A stretch of DNA of 64,000 bases, from the NCBI GenBank assembly GCA_963753815.1, contig CAVWDU010000004.1:1302001-1366000 (forward strand). Direction: 5' to 3'. This document shows, piece by piece, positions 47,401 through 56,578 of this stretch. How positions within the stretch are numbered: position 1 is the stretch's first letter; each line of letters begins with the position of its first letter. The translations under genes and the position numbers were made by a program. The notes under the pieces are model-generated. The model was not told the DNA's origin. It made no database searches and worked only from the letters and a program-made list of their open reading frames with translations. This stretch comes from CAVWDU01 sp963753815 (lineage in GTDB: Bacteria > Pseudomonadota > Gammaproteobacteria > Pseudomonadales > Halieaceae).

Positions 47401-47775
47401 TGCGCTGCCTCTGATCGCGCCGCGAACCGCCGTGCGGCGGGGATTGGCGTATGAACTGCAGTGGGCGCGAGATTCAACCGATCCGTCCAGGTACACACCG
47501 CGCCGAGAACGCGCCCGGGTCTTGTTCAGCCCCGGACCGCTTTGCGAGTATAGCACCACGGCCGCCCCATCCAGGTTTCCACGCCTATCCGCTTCTCCGC
47601 TTCCTCGCAACGCGCACCCGGGCCCATGAAAACGCTCGTCCATCCGGTGTCGGGGCAAGCTCCGTCGCGATGGCTACAGCCCCTCGATAAGCGGGGACTT
47701 TTCGGCTATCTTAACGCCGGTGCTCGCGGATGTGCAGTTACGCAAGTACGGCCCCCGATAAGAGGAAGCAGGTAA
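47401..47775. other. Divergent intergenic region between RimB-like and PQQ dehydrogenase genes
   Basis: 375 bases. An open frame extends the RimB-like gene upstream to 47658 but has no ribosome site. The final ~60 bases are the likely promoter region of the dehydrogenase; AAGAGGAAGCAGG just before 47776 provides its ribosome-binding site. Nothing else recognised. Confidence 0.5.
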
Positions 47776-49911
47776 ATGCAGCAACGGATCACAGACCGCG
47801 CGGCAACCGGTGTCGCACTGGCTCTCGCCATCAGCGTCGCAAGCACTCTCGCCGGCGCTGCGACCGTGGACAGCAAACGCCTGAGCGCGGCTGACGGGGA
47901 ACCCGGCAGCTGGATGAGCCACGGCCGGACCTACGGCGAAGAGCGTTTTTCACCGCTCGAGTCGATCACCGATGAAAACGTCAACAAGCTTGGACTCGCC
48001 TGGAGCCACAAATACGAGCTCGACCGCGTGGTCGAGGCGACACCGATCGTGGTGGACGGTGTGCTGTACACCACCGGCGCCTACAGCATGGTGTACGCCC
48101 TCGACGCGAAGACCGGCAAACAACTCTGGAAATACGACCCGGAGGTGTGGCGTGGCATCCAGGGCCGGGGTTGCTGCGACGCGGCAAACCGGGGCGTTGC
48201 GGTCTGGGGCGGCAAAGTCTTCCTGGGGGCCTATGACGGGCGCCTGGAGGCACTGGATGCCAAAACCGGCGAAAAAATCTGGTCGGTGGAGACCCGCATA
48301 GACACGGAGCGCAACTACACCATCTCGGGCGCCCCCCGCGTGGTCAAGGGCAAGGTGATCATCGGCAATGGCGGCGCCGAATTCGGCGTGCGCGGCTATA
48401 TCACGGCCTACGACGCGGACACCGGCAAGCAGGCCTGGCGCTTCTTCACCGTACCGGGCGACCCGGCCAAGGGCGACGAAACCGACACCATCACCATGAT
48501 CCGCAAGACCTGGCATGGCGACCAGTACTGGGTACAGGGCGGCGGCGGCACCGTGTGGGATTCCATGGCTTACGACCCGGAGCTCGATCTGCTCTACATC
48601 GGCGTGGGCAACGGCTCACTGTGGAATTACAAGCTGCGTTCGGAGGCCAAGGGTGACAACCTGTTCGTGTCCTCCATCGTGGCCCTGCGCCCGGACAACG
48701 GGGAGTACGTGTGGCATTACCAGACCACGCCGGGCGACGCCTGGGACTTTACCGCCACCCAGCACATCATCGTCACCGAACTGCCACTTGACGGCAAACC
48801 CCGCAAGGTAGTGATGCAGGCGCCCAAGAACGGTTTCTTCTATGTCCTGGACGCCGCCACCGGTGAGTTCATCTCGGCCGAGAAATTCGGCCAGGTCACC
48901 TGGGCCAAGGGCGTAGATCCGAAGACCGGGCGGCCTATCGTCGATACCGAGGTGGCCGATTACTGGACGAAAGGTGAACCCAAGATTGTGATGCCAGGAT
49001 CACAGGGCGCGCATAACTGGCCGCCGATGAGCTTCAACCCGGATACGGGCCTGGTGTACATTCCCCAGCAGGTGACTCTCGAACATTTCAACCCGCTGCA
49101 AAAAGCCGAGCCCATCAAAACGGGAGTACCCAACATCGGCATGGTCACGCCGGTCGTTCCGGAAACCCAGGAACAGATCGCCGAGCTTGCCCAACTCTAC
49201 CGGGGCAACCTGGTGGCCTGGGACCCCGTCAAACAGGAGGCGCGCTGGACCCGGCCCTACAATCATATTCACAACAGCGGCACGCTCAGCACGGGGGGTA
49301 ACCTGGTTTTCCAGGGCACCGCTGACGGGCGGGTTGTCGCTTACAGTGCCGATCGCGGCGAAAAACTCTGGGAGCAGGAAGTCTCCAGCGGTGTCGTCGC
49401 CGGCCCCGTGAGCTACGAGGTCGACGGCGAGCAGTATGTCGCCTTCAACGTCGGCTGGGGGGGCGCATTTGCGATCACCTTCGGCGCGCTGTCACAGCTG
49501 ACCAATGTGGTGCCCGACTCCCGTCTTTACGTGTTCAAACTGGACGGTAAGGCGGAGATGCCCAAGGTCAGCCGCCGGACGATGACGCCACCCTCGCCCC
49601 CGGAAATGACCGCGAGCACCGAGACCCTGGCGACGGGCAAGGAACTGTTCAACATGCATTGTGGCCTCTGTCACGGCCTCTCCGCCATCGGATCAGGTAT
49701 CCTCCCCGACCTCCGTTACCTGTCTGCGGAACAGCACGAGCTGTTCATGCCCACGGTATACGGTGGTCTGCGCTCACACCTCGGCATGCCGCCGTTTGGC
49801 AATATCCTCGCGCAGGAGGACGTGGACGCCATCCACCAGTACATCATCAAGCGTAGCCATGAACTGCGTAATGAGATGCAGGCGGAGCAAACCGCGGCTA
49901 CAGACCCTTAG
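47776..49911 (+). CDS. PQQ-dependent quinohaemoprotein alcohol dehydrogenase (type II)
   Basis: 711 residues: signal peptide (cut near GAATVD), an eight-bladed PQQ propeller with W-docking repeats (e.g. TGKQLWKYDP, TGEKIWSVET), and a C-terminal cytochrome c domain (CGLCHG, residues ~635). The vicinal Cys pair under PQQ is in GRGCCDAANRG, the substrate-base Asp in TPGDAWDFTA. Periplasmic oxidation of alcohols with electron transfer through its own haem. PQQ biosynthesis genes are not in the window. Possibly oxidises alcohols made by the CYP153, which is inference only. Confidence 0.93.
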   Translation: MQQRITDRAATGVALALAISVASTLAGAATVDSKRLSAADGEPGSWMSHGRTYGEERFSPLESITDENVNKLGLAWSHKYELDRVVEATPIVVDGVLYTTGAYSMVYALDAKTGKQLWKYDPEVWRGIQGRGCCDAANRGVAVWGGKVFLGAYDGRLEALDAKTGEKIWSVETRIDTERNYTISGAPRVVKGKVIIGNGGAEFGVRGYITAYDADTGKQAWRFFTVPGDPAKGDETDTITMIRKTWHGDQYWVQGGGGTVWDSMAYDPELDLLYIGVGNGSLWNYKLRSEAKGDNLFVSSIVALRPDNGEYVWHYQTTPGDAWDFTATQHIIVTELPLDGKPRKVVMQAPKNGFFYVLDAATGEFISAEKFGQVTWAKGVDPKTGRPIVDTEVADYWTKGEPKIVMPGSQGAHNWPPMSFNPDTGLVYIPQQVTLEHFNPLQKAEPIKTGVPNIGMVTPVVPETQEQIAELAQLYRGNLVAWDPVKQEARWTRPYNHIHNSGTLSTGGNLVFQGTADGRVVAYSADRGEKLWEQEVSSGVVAGPVSYEVDGEQYVAFNVGWGGAFAITFGALSQLTNVVPDSRLYVFKLDGKAEMPKVSRRTMTPPSPPEMTASTETLATGKELFNMHCGLCHGLSAIGSGILPDLRYLSAEQHELFMPTVYGGLRSHLGMPPFGNILAQEDVDAIHQYIIKRSHELRNEMQAEQTAATDP

Positions 49912-49938
49912 CAGCCTGTGACTTGTTCAACAGGCTGC
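49911..49938. terminator. Hairpin after the PQQ dehydrogenase, possible bidirectional terminator
   Basis: GCAGCCTGT (49911-49919) and ACAGGCTGC (49930-49938) form a perfect 9-bp stem with a 10-base loop directly at the stop codon, between convergent genes. No T-run follows, so factor-independent termination is uncertain. Confidence 0.45.
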
Positions 49939-49975
49939 CAGCGCCTGGCGGTTCCGCCCGGATAACCGCGGCCCT

Positions 49976-50569
49976 TCAGCGCTCGGGTGCGTCACGCCCG
50001 GTATTGCCAGGAAGTAACCGGCCGCGCACGTAGTGCCGGTAGTATCCCACCAGGTTGCTGCCGAGAAAAAACAACTCGAGGAATACACCTGCCGGCGTAA
50101 ACACCAGCAGGTTGTGCGCGATCATGAGCAGCGTCGAGACCATCAACAACTGGCGAAATCGCCTGTCCGACGACTGGAAGGCACCGATCGTACTGAACGA
50201 GGACGACAGCGTGACCAGCACCGTCGGCACACCGGCCCAGGACAGCGCCGCCGCAACGACGATCAGGGAGAGAAAAAACACGACAAGCCAGCGGGCGCGG
50301 GAGACGATAGCGACCAGGAAACGCACTGTCGCAATCATGGCAATGAGCGCCGCGGTGTACGCGCCAAGCAGCCAGAAATGGGCCGCAATCAGCAGTGCCG
50401 CGGCACTCAGGCAAACCAGCACCCGACGCTTTTCCCTGAACTGGAACGAGGCCAGGTCGAAACAGAATGCAATGCCAATCAGGCACTGGGACAGGTAAAA
50501 ACTGTCGACGGTAGCAGCCTCCCTTGCAGGCACTGGTGACGCAGTACCACCATAACTGCATCTCCGCAC
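49976..50569 (-). CDS. YgjV-like inner-membrane protein
   Basis: Up to 197 residues with about five hydrophobic helices; matches the YgjV type of small membrane protein (CLIGIAFCFDLASFQFREKR, FLGSNLVGYYRHY). Function unknown. The listed start is a GTG at 50569; sequence before residue ~25 is not hydrophobic and a later start is possible. Convergent with the alcohol dehydrogenase. Confidence 0.65.
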   Translation of the reverse strand: MRRCSYGGTASPVPAREAATVDSFYLSQCLIGIAFCFDLASFQFREKRRVLVCLSAAALLIAAHFWLLGAYTAALIAMIATVRFLVAIVSRARWLVVFFLSLIVVAAALSWAGVPTVLVTLSSSFSTIGAFQSSDRRFRQLLMVSTLLMIAHNLLVFTPAGVFLELFFLGSNLVGYYRHYVRGRLLPGNTGRDAPER

Positions 50570-50789
50570 AGGCGGGTCCCGATATTGGCTGACCTGGCCG
50601 GTCAGAACTGATCAGGCCGGATCACACAAGCGGTCGCCAGACCCGCATCCGCTTCAAAAGCGGCCTGACATTCTATACCATCGCAGGACGCCAGCGCTCT
50701 GCGCGTACCGGCACCGACGCCCACTGGCCGGTGTGCGAACGCCTCCAACCGGGGGCGCGGGGAGCGACCTTCCTACTGCGGGAATATGC

Positions 50790-51866
50790 ATGCAAAAGAG
50801 CCCGGACCGATCATCCGCCAAGAACCGCGGCGTGGAGGATACACTGATTATCGCCGCGGCGCTGATCATTGTGCTCACCGGCGCCAAGCTGGCCGCGGAC
50901 CTGCTCATGCCCTTGCTGCTGGCGCTGTTCATCGCCGTAATCTGCAGCGCACCGCTGAGTGCACTCGTGCGCCGGGGTGTGCCCGTGTGGGCCGCGGCCG
51001 CGATCGTCGGCGTGGCGGTGGTCGCAGTGATGGTTACCGTACTGGTCCTGATCGACGCGACCGCCGAGGAGTTTCTGGAGACCCTGCCCGTTTACCAGGC
51101 AGAGTTCAGCCAGCTGACGGAGAGATGGGTCGCCTGGCTGGGCGATCACGGCGTCGAGATCAGCCATGACTGGCTCTCACATGCCATCGACCCGGGCGCC
51201 GCGATGTCCTTTTTCGGGGGCTTCCTGACAGGCATGGGCGATACCCTGGGCAGCATGGTGCTTATCATCTTCACCGTCTTCTTTCTTCTCGCCGACGCCC
51301 CTTCGTTTCAGCGCAAACTGGCGTTTTCTCGAAACGCGCGCTCGAAGAATACACTCACTGCCCTGCGGGACCTGTCGGCCGATATGAACGGCTATGTGGC
51401 TACCAAGACCGTCGTCAGCCTGGTCACGGGCGCGCTGGTCTGGGCCGGACTGTGGTTGATCGATGTCCGCTTCTCGATGCTGTGGGGCTTCCTCGCTTTC
51501 TTCCTCAATTTCGTGCCCAACATCGGCTCGGTACTGGCCGCGATACCGCCGATCCTGCTGTCGATTCTGGACGGTGACCACGCCGCGACAGTGATGATTG
51601 CCGGGCTGTACCTGAGCATCAACATTATCATCGGCAACCTGATCGAGCCGAGAATCATGGGTCAGCGTCTCGGCCTGTCCACGCTGGCCGTGTTCCTGTC
51701 CCTCTTGTTCTGGGGCTGGATGTTCGACCACATCGGCATGCTGCTGTCCGTACCCCTTACCATGGTGATCAAGTTCCTGGCGCTGCAACATCCGAGCACC
51801 ATCTGGTTCGCGGTGCTGATCTCCAATCTGCCGGACGCGGAAAAACGGGTCAAGACCCTGGCGTAG
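50790..51866 (+). CDS. AI-2E transporter / PerM family permease
   Basis: 358 residues from ATG 50790 (an upstream GTG at 50733 is also open). N-terminal paired helices (LIIAAALIIVLTGAKLAADLLMP), a central coil, and C-terminal helices with FFLNFVPNIGSVLAAIPPILL and GNLIEPRIMGQRLGLS, signatures of the family. Members export small solutes or ions; the AI-2 link holds only for few of them. Confidence 0.88.
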   Translation: MQKSPDRSSAKNRGVEDTLIIAAALIIVLTGAKLAADLLMPLLLALFIAVICSAPLSALVRRGVPVWAAAAIVGVAVVAVMVTVLVLIDATAEEFLETLPVYQAEFSQLTERWVAWLGDHGVEISHDWLSHAIDPGAAMSFFGGFLTGMGDTLGSMVLIIFTVFFLLADAPSFQRKLAFSRNARSKNTLTALRDLSADMNGYVATKTVVSLVTGALVWAGLWLIDVRFSMLWGFLAFFLNFVPNIGSVLAAIPPILLSILDGDHAATVMIAGLYLSINIIIGNLIEPRIMGQRLGLSTLAVFLSLLFWGWMFDHIGMLLSVPLTMVIKFLALQHPSTIWFAVLISNLPDAEKRVKTLA

Positions 51867-52012
51867 CCGCCGCGAGGGCGCGCAACGGCTGCTATAGATG
51901 AACGGGCGCGCCGACGTTGAGGCGGGAAGGCAATCCTTAACACAGGCAGTGTGCGCGCCGACGCTGAATGTGCTTAAATCGAATGGGCATCATTCAACAC
52001 TACACGGAGTAA

Positions 52013-52345
52013 ATGACAATGACCGATTTCAATTCGGCGAACACCGCTGCCAAGGCGGATTTCGCCAATCAACCGTCTCCGGAAGCCGCTACCACGGCCC
52101 GGGTGGCTGAAGCGGCACATGCCGCTGTCGATATCGCCGCGGCCAATCTCGCCCAGGCTGAGGAGGCGCTCAGAGAAGCGCGGCGAGCGGCCGGCATCAC
52201 GGTCACCGAAAAGGCGCACCAGGCACAGGAAGCGACCGAAGAGTCGCTCCATGCCATCACTGAGTACATTCAGGCCAACCCGCTGCGTGCGGTGGGTATC
52301 GCCGCGGCGGCGGGGTTCCTGACCTCCATCCTGCTGAGAAAATGA
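52013..52345 (+). CDS. YqjD/ElaB-like (DUF883) membrane-anchored protein
   Basis: 110 residues. Long Ala/Glu-rich amphipathic helix (residues ~20-80), then IQANPLRAVGIAAAAGFLTSILLRK, the C-terminal hydrophobic anchor with small-residue motif typical of YqjD/ElaB. These proteins tie ribosomes or other partners to the membrane in stationary phase in E. coli. ATG at 52013 or 52019; ribosome site GGAGTAA upstream. First gene of the YqjD-E-K-like trio. Confidence 0.82.
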   Translation: MTMTDFNSANTAAKADFANQPSPEAATTARVAEAAHAAVDIAAANLAQAEEALREARRAAGITVTEKAHQAQEATEESLHAITEYIQANPLRAVGIAAAAGFLTSILLRK

Positions 52346-52824
52346 CCGCGGCGCCAGACGCTCCGGAGCCCGGCGAGTCACCCCCAGGGAACCCGGATGC
52401 CACCAGGCAGCAGACTGCGGCGGGCGAGGAAGACGCCAGCCTGGGTGCAGTCCTGGCTGACGTGCGCAGCCTGTGGTCCGAGAGCGCGGCGCAGGCCCGG
52501 GGCGTTGGCGAACTCGCCCTCCTGGAGCTCGACCTGGCGGTTACCTCCCTGCGGCGCATGCTATGGGCCACACTGGTCCTCGCCGGTCTGGCTCTGTCCA
52601 CCTGGCTGTGTCTGCTCGCTGTCATCGTTGCTGTTATCGTCGCGTTTGACGCCCCCCTGCCAGCGGCATTTCTGGTCGCTGCCGTGATCAACGGCGCCGC
52701 CGCCGTCGGCCTGGTGGTGTTTATTCGCTCGCTGGCGCGCGATGTCCAGTTTCGAGCGCTGCGCACCTATCTATCGGAGCAGAAACGTGAACAACCCACT
52801 GAGCCGACTCAACAGGCAGCGTAG
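52342..52824 (+). CDS. YqjE-like (phage-holin-family-annotated) membrane protein
   Basis: 160 residues: N-terminal disordered Pro/Glu-rich stretch, amphipathic segment DVRSLWSESAAQARGVGELALLELDLAVTS, then two hydrophobic helices (about 82-110 and 116-134). Overlaps the DUF883 stop (ATGA) and the YqjK-like gene downstream, matching the yqjD-yqjE-yqjK operon. The 'holin' label of such proteins does not imply a phage here. Confidence 0.8.
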   Translation: MTAAPDAPEPGESPPGNPDATRQQTAAGEEDASLGAVLADVRSLWSESAAQARGVGELALLELDLAVTSLRRMLWATLVLAGLALSTWLCLLAVIVAVIVAFDAPLPAAFLVAAVINGAAAVGLVVFIRSLARDVQFRALRTYLSEQKREQPTEPTQQAA

Positions 52825-53140
52825 CGCCGTCGAGGCGAGCCGCCGGGCACTGCTCCAGCGGCGGCAGCGAATCGCCGATACCCGCGCTCACCTGAAGTCG
52901 ACCTGCGCCTGTCTGTGCGCACAGCCCTCGACCCTCGCGGTGGCGTTTGCTGTCGGCGGTGTCATCGGGGTAACGTCGACGCGCGTCGACCATACACCCT
53001 CCACGAGGGGGTCGGATGCGGAGGCCTCCCACCTCGCAGCGACCTCCGTCTGGACGACCTTCGGCGCCCTGGCGATCAACCTTGCCACCCGCTACGCCAC
53101 CAGCCGCGCGATGACCTCGTTGTTTTCCGGCGACAGGTAA
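52787..53140 (+). CDS. YqjK-like protein
   Basis: 117 residues from GTG 52787, overlapping the YqjE-like gene by 38 bases. An N-terminal basic helix (LSRLNRQRSAVEASRRALLQRRQ) is followed by a hydrophobic stretch (STLAVAFAVGGVIGV) and a second near the C terminus. Identification rests mainly on position after YqjD and YqjE homologues. Confidence 0.6.
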   Translation: MNNPLSRLNRQRSAVEASRRALLQRRQRIADTRAHLKSTCACLCAQPSTLAVAFAVGGVIGVTSTRVDHTPSTRGSDAEASHLAATSVWTTFGALAINLATRYATSRAMTSLFSGDR

Positions 53141-53311
53141 GTAGTGCGCGATCGGCTCTTGCTTACTCTTCGTGCCTATTCGGCCGACTGCAGGCAGGTT
53201 GATGTATGAGCCCCGGACACTGTATGCACACCGGGGAACGCGCGTGTACTATTCACAGGCGATGCTCGCTGCAACTACTGCGGGTGGGAAGGAAATTGTT
53301 GGAAAGGAATT

Positions 53312-53388
53312 TGGTCGGGACGGCAGGATTTGAACCTGCGACCACTACACCCCCAGTGTAGTGCGCTACCAGACTGCGCTACGCCCCG
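53312..53388 (-). tRNA. tRNA-Pro (anticodon GGG)
   Basis: 77 nt including encoded CCA. Acceptor CGGGGCG pairs with CGTCCCG (one G-U), the T-loop is GGTTCAAATCC, and the anticodon stem CTACA/TGTAG encloses CTGGGGG, giving anticodon GGG. It lies directly downstream of the merR gene on the same strand, the order common in Gammaproteobacteria after ihfA. Confidence 0.95.
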
Positions 53389-53448
53389 AGAAGGCACTGC
53401 CGATCGGCAAGGCGGCATTATACGCAATGCCTCCGGCGATACAAATGC

Positions 53449-53823
53449 CTATTTGCTGCCGCCTTCCCCGCCACCGAGCACGTCGAGCACGTCTTCCAGT
53501 TCCTCGATCGTTTCCTTGATCAACGCCTGCAACTGGGCGGGGCCCAGTCCCCCATCCTCGTCGGTCATGCGCTGCCGCGCACCTCCGATGGTATAGCCCT
53601 GTTCGTACAGGAGGCTGCGGATCTGGCGGATGGTGAGTACGTCGTCACGCTGGTAGTAGCGCCGGTTACCCCGACGCTTGACGGGCTTGAGTTGGGGAAA
53701 CTCCTGTTCCCAGTAACGCAGGACGTGCGGTTTTACTGCACAGAGTTCGCTGACTTCCCCGATGGTGAAGTAGCGCTTTCCAGGGATCGCAGGCAGCTCA
53801 TTATTGTTGCTCGGTTCCAGCAT
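53449..53823 (-). CDS. MerR-family regulator downstream of ihfA
   Basis: 124 residues; MerR HTH with YFTIGEVSELCAVKPHVLRYWEQEFPQL and NRRYYQRDDVLTIRQIRSLLYEQGYTIGGAR, followed by a Glu-rich tail. This gene is a constant companion of ihfA in the Gammaproteobacteria; target unknown. Its start overlaps the ihfA stop by 23 bases. Confidence 0.92.
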   Translation of the reverse strand: MLEPSNNNELPAIPGKRYFTIGEVSELCAVKPHVLRYWEQEFPQLKPVKRRGNRRYYQRDDVLTIRQIRSLLYEQGYTIGGARQRMTDEDGGLGPAQLQALIKETIEELEDVLDVLGGGEGGSK

Positions 53824-54106
53824 ATTCTTCTACTCGTGCCTTCAATTTCTGGCCAGGCCGAAAAGTCACCACGCGGCGGGCAGAGATCGGAATTTCCTCC
53901 CCGGTCTTCGGGTTCCGCCCGGGGCGCTGACTCTTGTCCCGCAGGTCGAAGTTACCAAAGCCCGAAAGTTTGACCTGCTCATTGACTTCCAGGGAGGCGC
54001 GAACCTCTTCGAAAAACAGTTCGACGATTTCCTTGGCCTCGCGCTTGTTGAGTCCCAACTCTTCAAACAGGCGATCCGCCATCTCTGATTTGGTCAGCGC
54101 GGGCAT
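53801..54106 (-). CDS. ihfA: Integration host factor subunit alpha
   Basis: 101 residues, full length. The DNA-bending arm with its intercalating Pro is in SQRPGRNPKTGEEIPI; N-terminal LTKSEMADRLFEELGLNKREAKEIVE is typical IhfA. Binds and sharply bends DNA as a heterodimer with IhfB. Encoded 12 bases after pheT, the standard gammaproteobacterial arrangement. Confidence 0.97.
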   Translation of the reverse strand: MPALTKSEMADRLFEELGLNKREAKEIVELFFEEVRASLEVNEQVKLSGFGNFDLRDKSQRPGRNPKTGEEIPISARRVVTFRPGQKLKARVEEYAGTEQQ

Positions 54107-54118
54107 GGTGACAACTAT

Positions 54119-56553
54119 CTAACTCCTGAGCTCTGCATTATAGTTTTTCTTCATGAGATCAAGCACTTGTTTCATGTACTTATTGACATCCTCATCGCTT
54201 AGAGTGCGGGATTGGTCACGGAAAGTCAAACCCAGACCCAGGCTTTTCCTTTTAGGATCAATGCCTTTGCCTTCATAGACATCAAACAACGTTAAATGAG
54301 CGAGGTAAGGCCCTGCGCTAGCTCGAACATCCGTCATCACATCCGCCGCCACCACCGCGCGGTCGACCACCAGCGCCAGGTCGCGCCGCACCTCTGGAAA
54401 CTTGGAGAGCTCGGAAAACTCGGGTAAACGTACCTCTCGCAGGGCATCCAGGTCGATCTCACACACGCAGACGCTACCGGCAAAGCCAAGCTCATCGGCA
54501 ACCGACGGGTGCAGCGTGCCGATCACGCCAACCTGTCGCTGGTCCCGGCTCAACAGGGCAGTCTGGCCCGGGTGCAGGCCGGCGCGTTCCCCTGCGGTGA
54601 ACGTGAATGTATCGGCCGCACCGGTCAACCCCACCGTGCTCTCGAGGTCGCCTTTCAGGTCAAAGAAATCTGTGGCCTGTGAGGCATTGCTCCAGGACTC
54701 GGGGCGCCGGTCGCCACAGGCTATGATCGCAAGCGTCGGAATCTGCTGCAGGCCGTCGTCCGTCGGCACAAAACGCAGGCCGGTCTCGAACAGGCGCACG
54801 CGCGGCTGCTGGCGGTTGAGATTGTGCACCGCGGCCGCGGCCAGCCCCGGCAACAGGCTGCTGCGCATAACGGCCATGTCCGCAGAGATCGGGTTGGCAA
54901 GCGCCACCGGCCTGAGTTCAGGGTCGAACAAATGCTGCAACCGCGGGTCGACGAAGCTGTACGTGATGGCCTCGCGGTAACCCCGGCCGGCGAGGTGGCG
55001 GCGCAGGTCGTGCACCGACAGCCTGCCTTCCGGACGTGCCGGCATGACGAGGTCACTGTGTATGTGGCTAACCGGCAGTCGGTTGTAACCATGGACCCGG
55101 GCGAGTTCCTCCAGCAGGTCTGCCTCCAGTGCGATATCGAAGCGCCAGCTGGGTATCGCGCAGCGCCAGCCCTCCGCCGTGGCGGTAACCCCCAGCCCGA
55201 GCCCGCTCAATATACGCTCCACCTCGGCCGCTTCCAGCTCAAAGCCCAGCAGACGCTTGATCCTGGCCGCCCGTAACTCGACGTCGGGACGGCTCGGCAG
55301 GTCAGCCTCGGAGAGGGTTTCGACAACCGGTCCCGGCTCGCCACCGACAATGTCGAGCAACAGCCGGGTTGCACGCTCTATCGCCCGCTGCGGCAACTGG
55401 AAATCGACACCGCGCTCGAAACGGTGTGAGGAGTCGGTGTGCAGGCCATAGGAGCGCGCTTTACCCGCGAGGAGGTCGGGAGTGAAAAACGCCGCCTCCA
55501 GGAAAATATTCGTGGTTTCGGCACTCACCGCGGTCGGTTGACCGCCCATGATGCCCGCCATGGCGACCGGACCGTTGTGGTCGGCGATAACCAGCGTACC
55601 GGCGTCCAGGTCGATGGTCTGGCCGTCGAGCAGCGCCAGTGACTCACCGGCTTCAGCAAGGCGCACGACGATGCCCTCGGCCAGTGTGTCGAGATCGAAC
55701 GCGTGCAGGGGCTGACCCAGCTCCAGCATGACATAGTTGGTGACATCGACGATCGCATCGATCGACCGCAGCCCGCTCCGGCGCAATTTTTCCTGCATCC
55801 ACAGCGGGCTGGGGCGCGAGACCTCGACGCCGCGAATAACACGGCCGAGGTAACGCGGACAGTGCGCCGGTGCGGCCAGCGTCACCGGAAAACGGTCGTC
55901 TCCTACCGCTGCCACGGCGGCCGTCCCACGGCGGCCGAATCCACGGCGGCCGTCTCCACGGCGGCCGAATCCACGGCGGCCGAATCCGGTGCGGTCACTG
56001 CCTCACCGCTCAACAGCCCGACTTCGCGGGCGATACCGGCGACACCGAGACAATCGGCGCGATTGGGCGTGAGCCCGATTTCGATCACCCGGTCGTCCAG
56101 GCAGAGATAGTCGCGCAGGTCATCCCCAGGCACGGCCTCCGCCGGTAACTCCATCAGGCCGTCGCTGGCTTCCGAAAGGCCCAATTCCGACTCGGCGCAC
56201 AACATGCCACGGGACTCCACGCCGCGCAGCGTGGTGGCTCCAATCGTGAAATCGCCGGGCAGGACGGCACCCACCGTCGCCAGCGGCACCTTGATCCCCG
56301 GCCGCGCATTCGGCGCGCCACACACGATCTGCACCTGGCCGCTACCATCATCGACCTGGCACACCCGCAGTTTGTCGGCATCCGGGTGCTGTTCGGCCGC
56401 CACAATCTCGGCGACGATAACCCCTGAAAACTCGCCGGCGACAGGACTGACGCTGTCCACTTCCAGGCCGGCCATCGTCAACTGGTGGGCCAGCGCCGCC
56501 GTATCGATCGCCGGATCGACCCACTCACGCAGCCACTGTTCACTGATTATCAC
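54119..56553 (-). CDS. pheT: Phenylalanine--tRNA ligase beta subunit, with a one-base frameshift in a 15-bp repeat tract
   Basis: About 810 residues once corrected. The GTG start at 56553 (ribosome site GGAG upstream) opens VIISEQWLREWVDPAIDT. N-terminal EMAP/tRNA-binding domain (DADKLRVCQVDDGSGQVQIVCGAPN), B3/B4 editing region (LGQPLHAFDLDTL), and C-terminal anticodon-binding fold (PEVRRDLALVVD). The frame breaks inside 15-bp tandem repeats (55912-55985) encoding AAVDS-like units: one repeat has 14 bases, ending the first frame at 55903, while a second continues from 55915. The repeats lie in the variable linker after GIAREVGLLSGEAV. Because PheT is essential, a sequence error is the simplest explanation. 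Confidence 0.9.
55912..55985. repeat. 15-bp tandem repeat inside pheT
   Basis: Five consecutive units beginning CCACGGCGGCCG, ending AAT or TCT; four are 15 bases and the one at 55912-55925 is 14. In the correct frame they encode SAAVD/TAAVE pentapeptides. The 14-base unit creates the pheT frameshift. Confidence 0.85.
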
Positions 56554-56578
56554 GGTATTGTTACTCCAGGCTCGAGGG

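Noticed and set aside
52342..52824. Prophage remnant (holin-like label)
   Set aside because: The protein belongs to a YqjD-E-K-like operon; no phage genes are near.
55912..55985. Possible CRISPR-like array
   Set aside because: Units are 15 bp without spacers and lie in the pheT reading frame.
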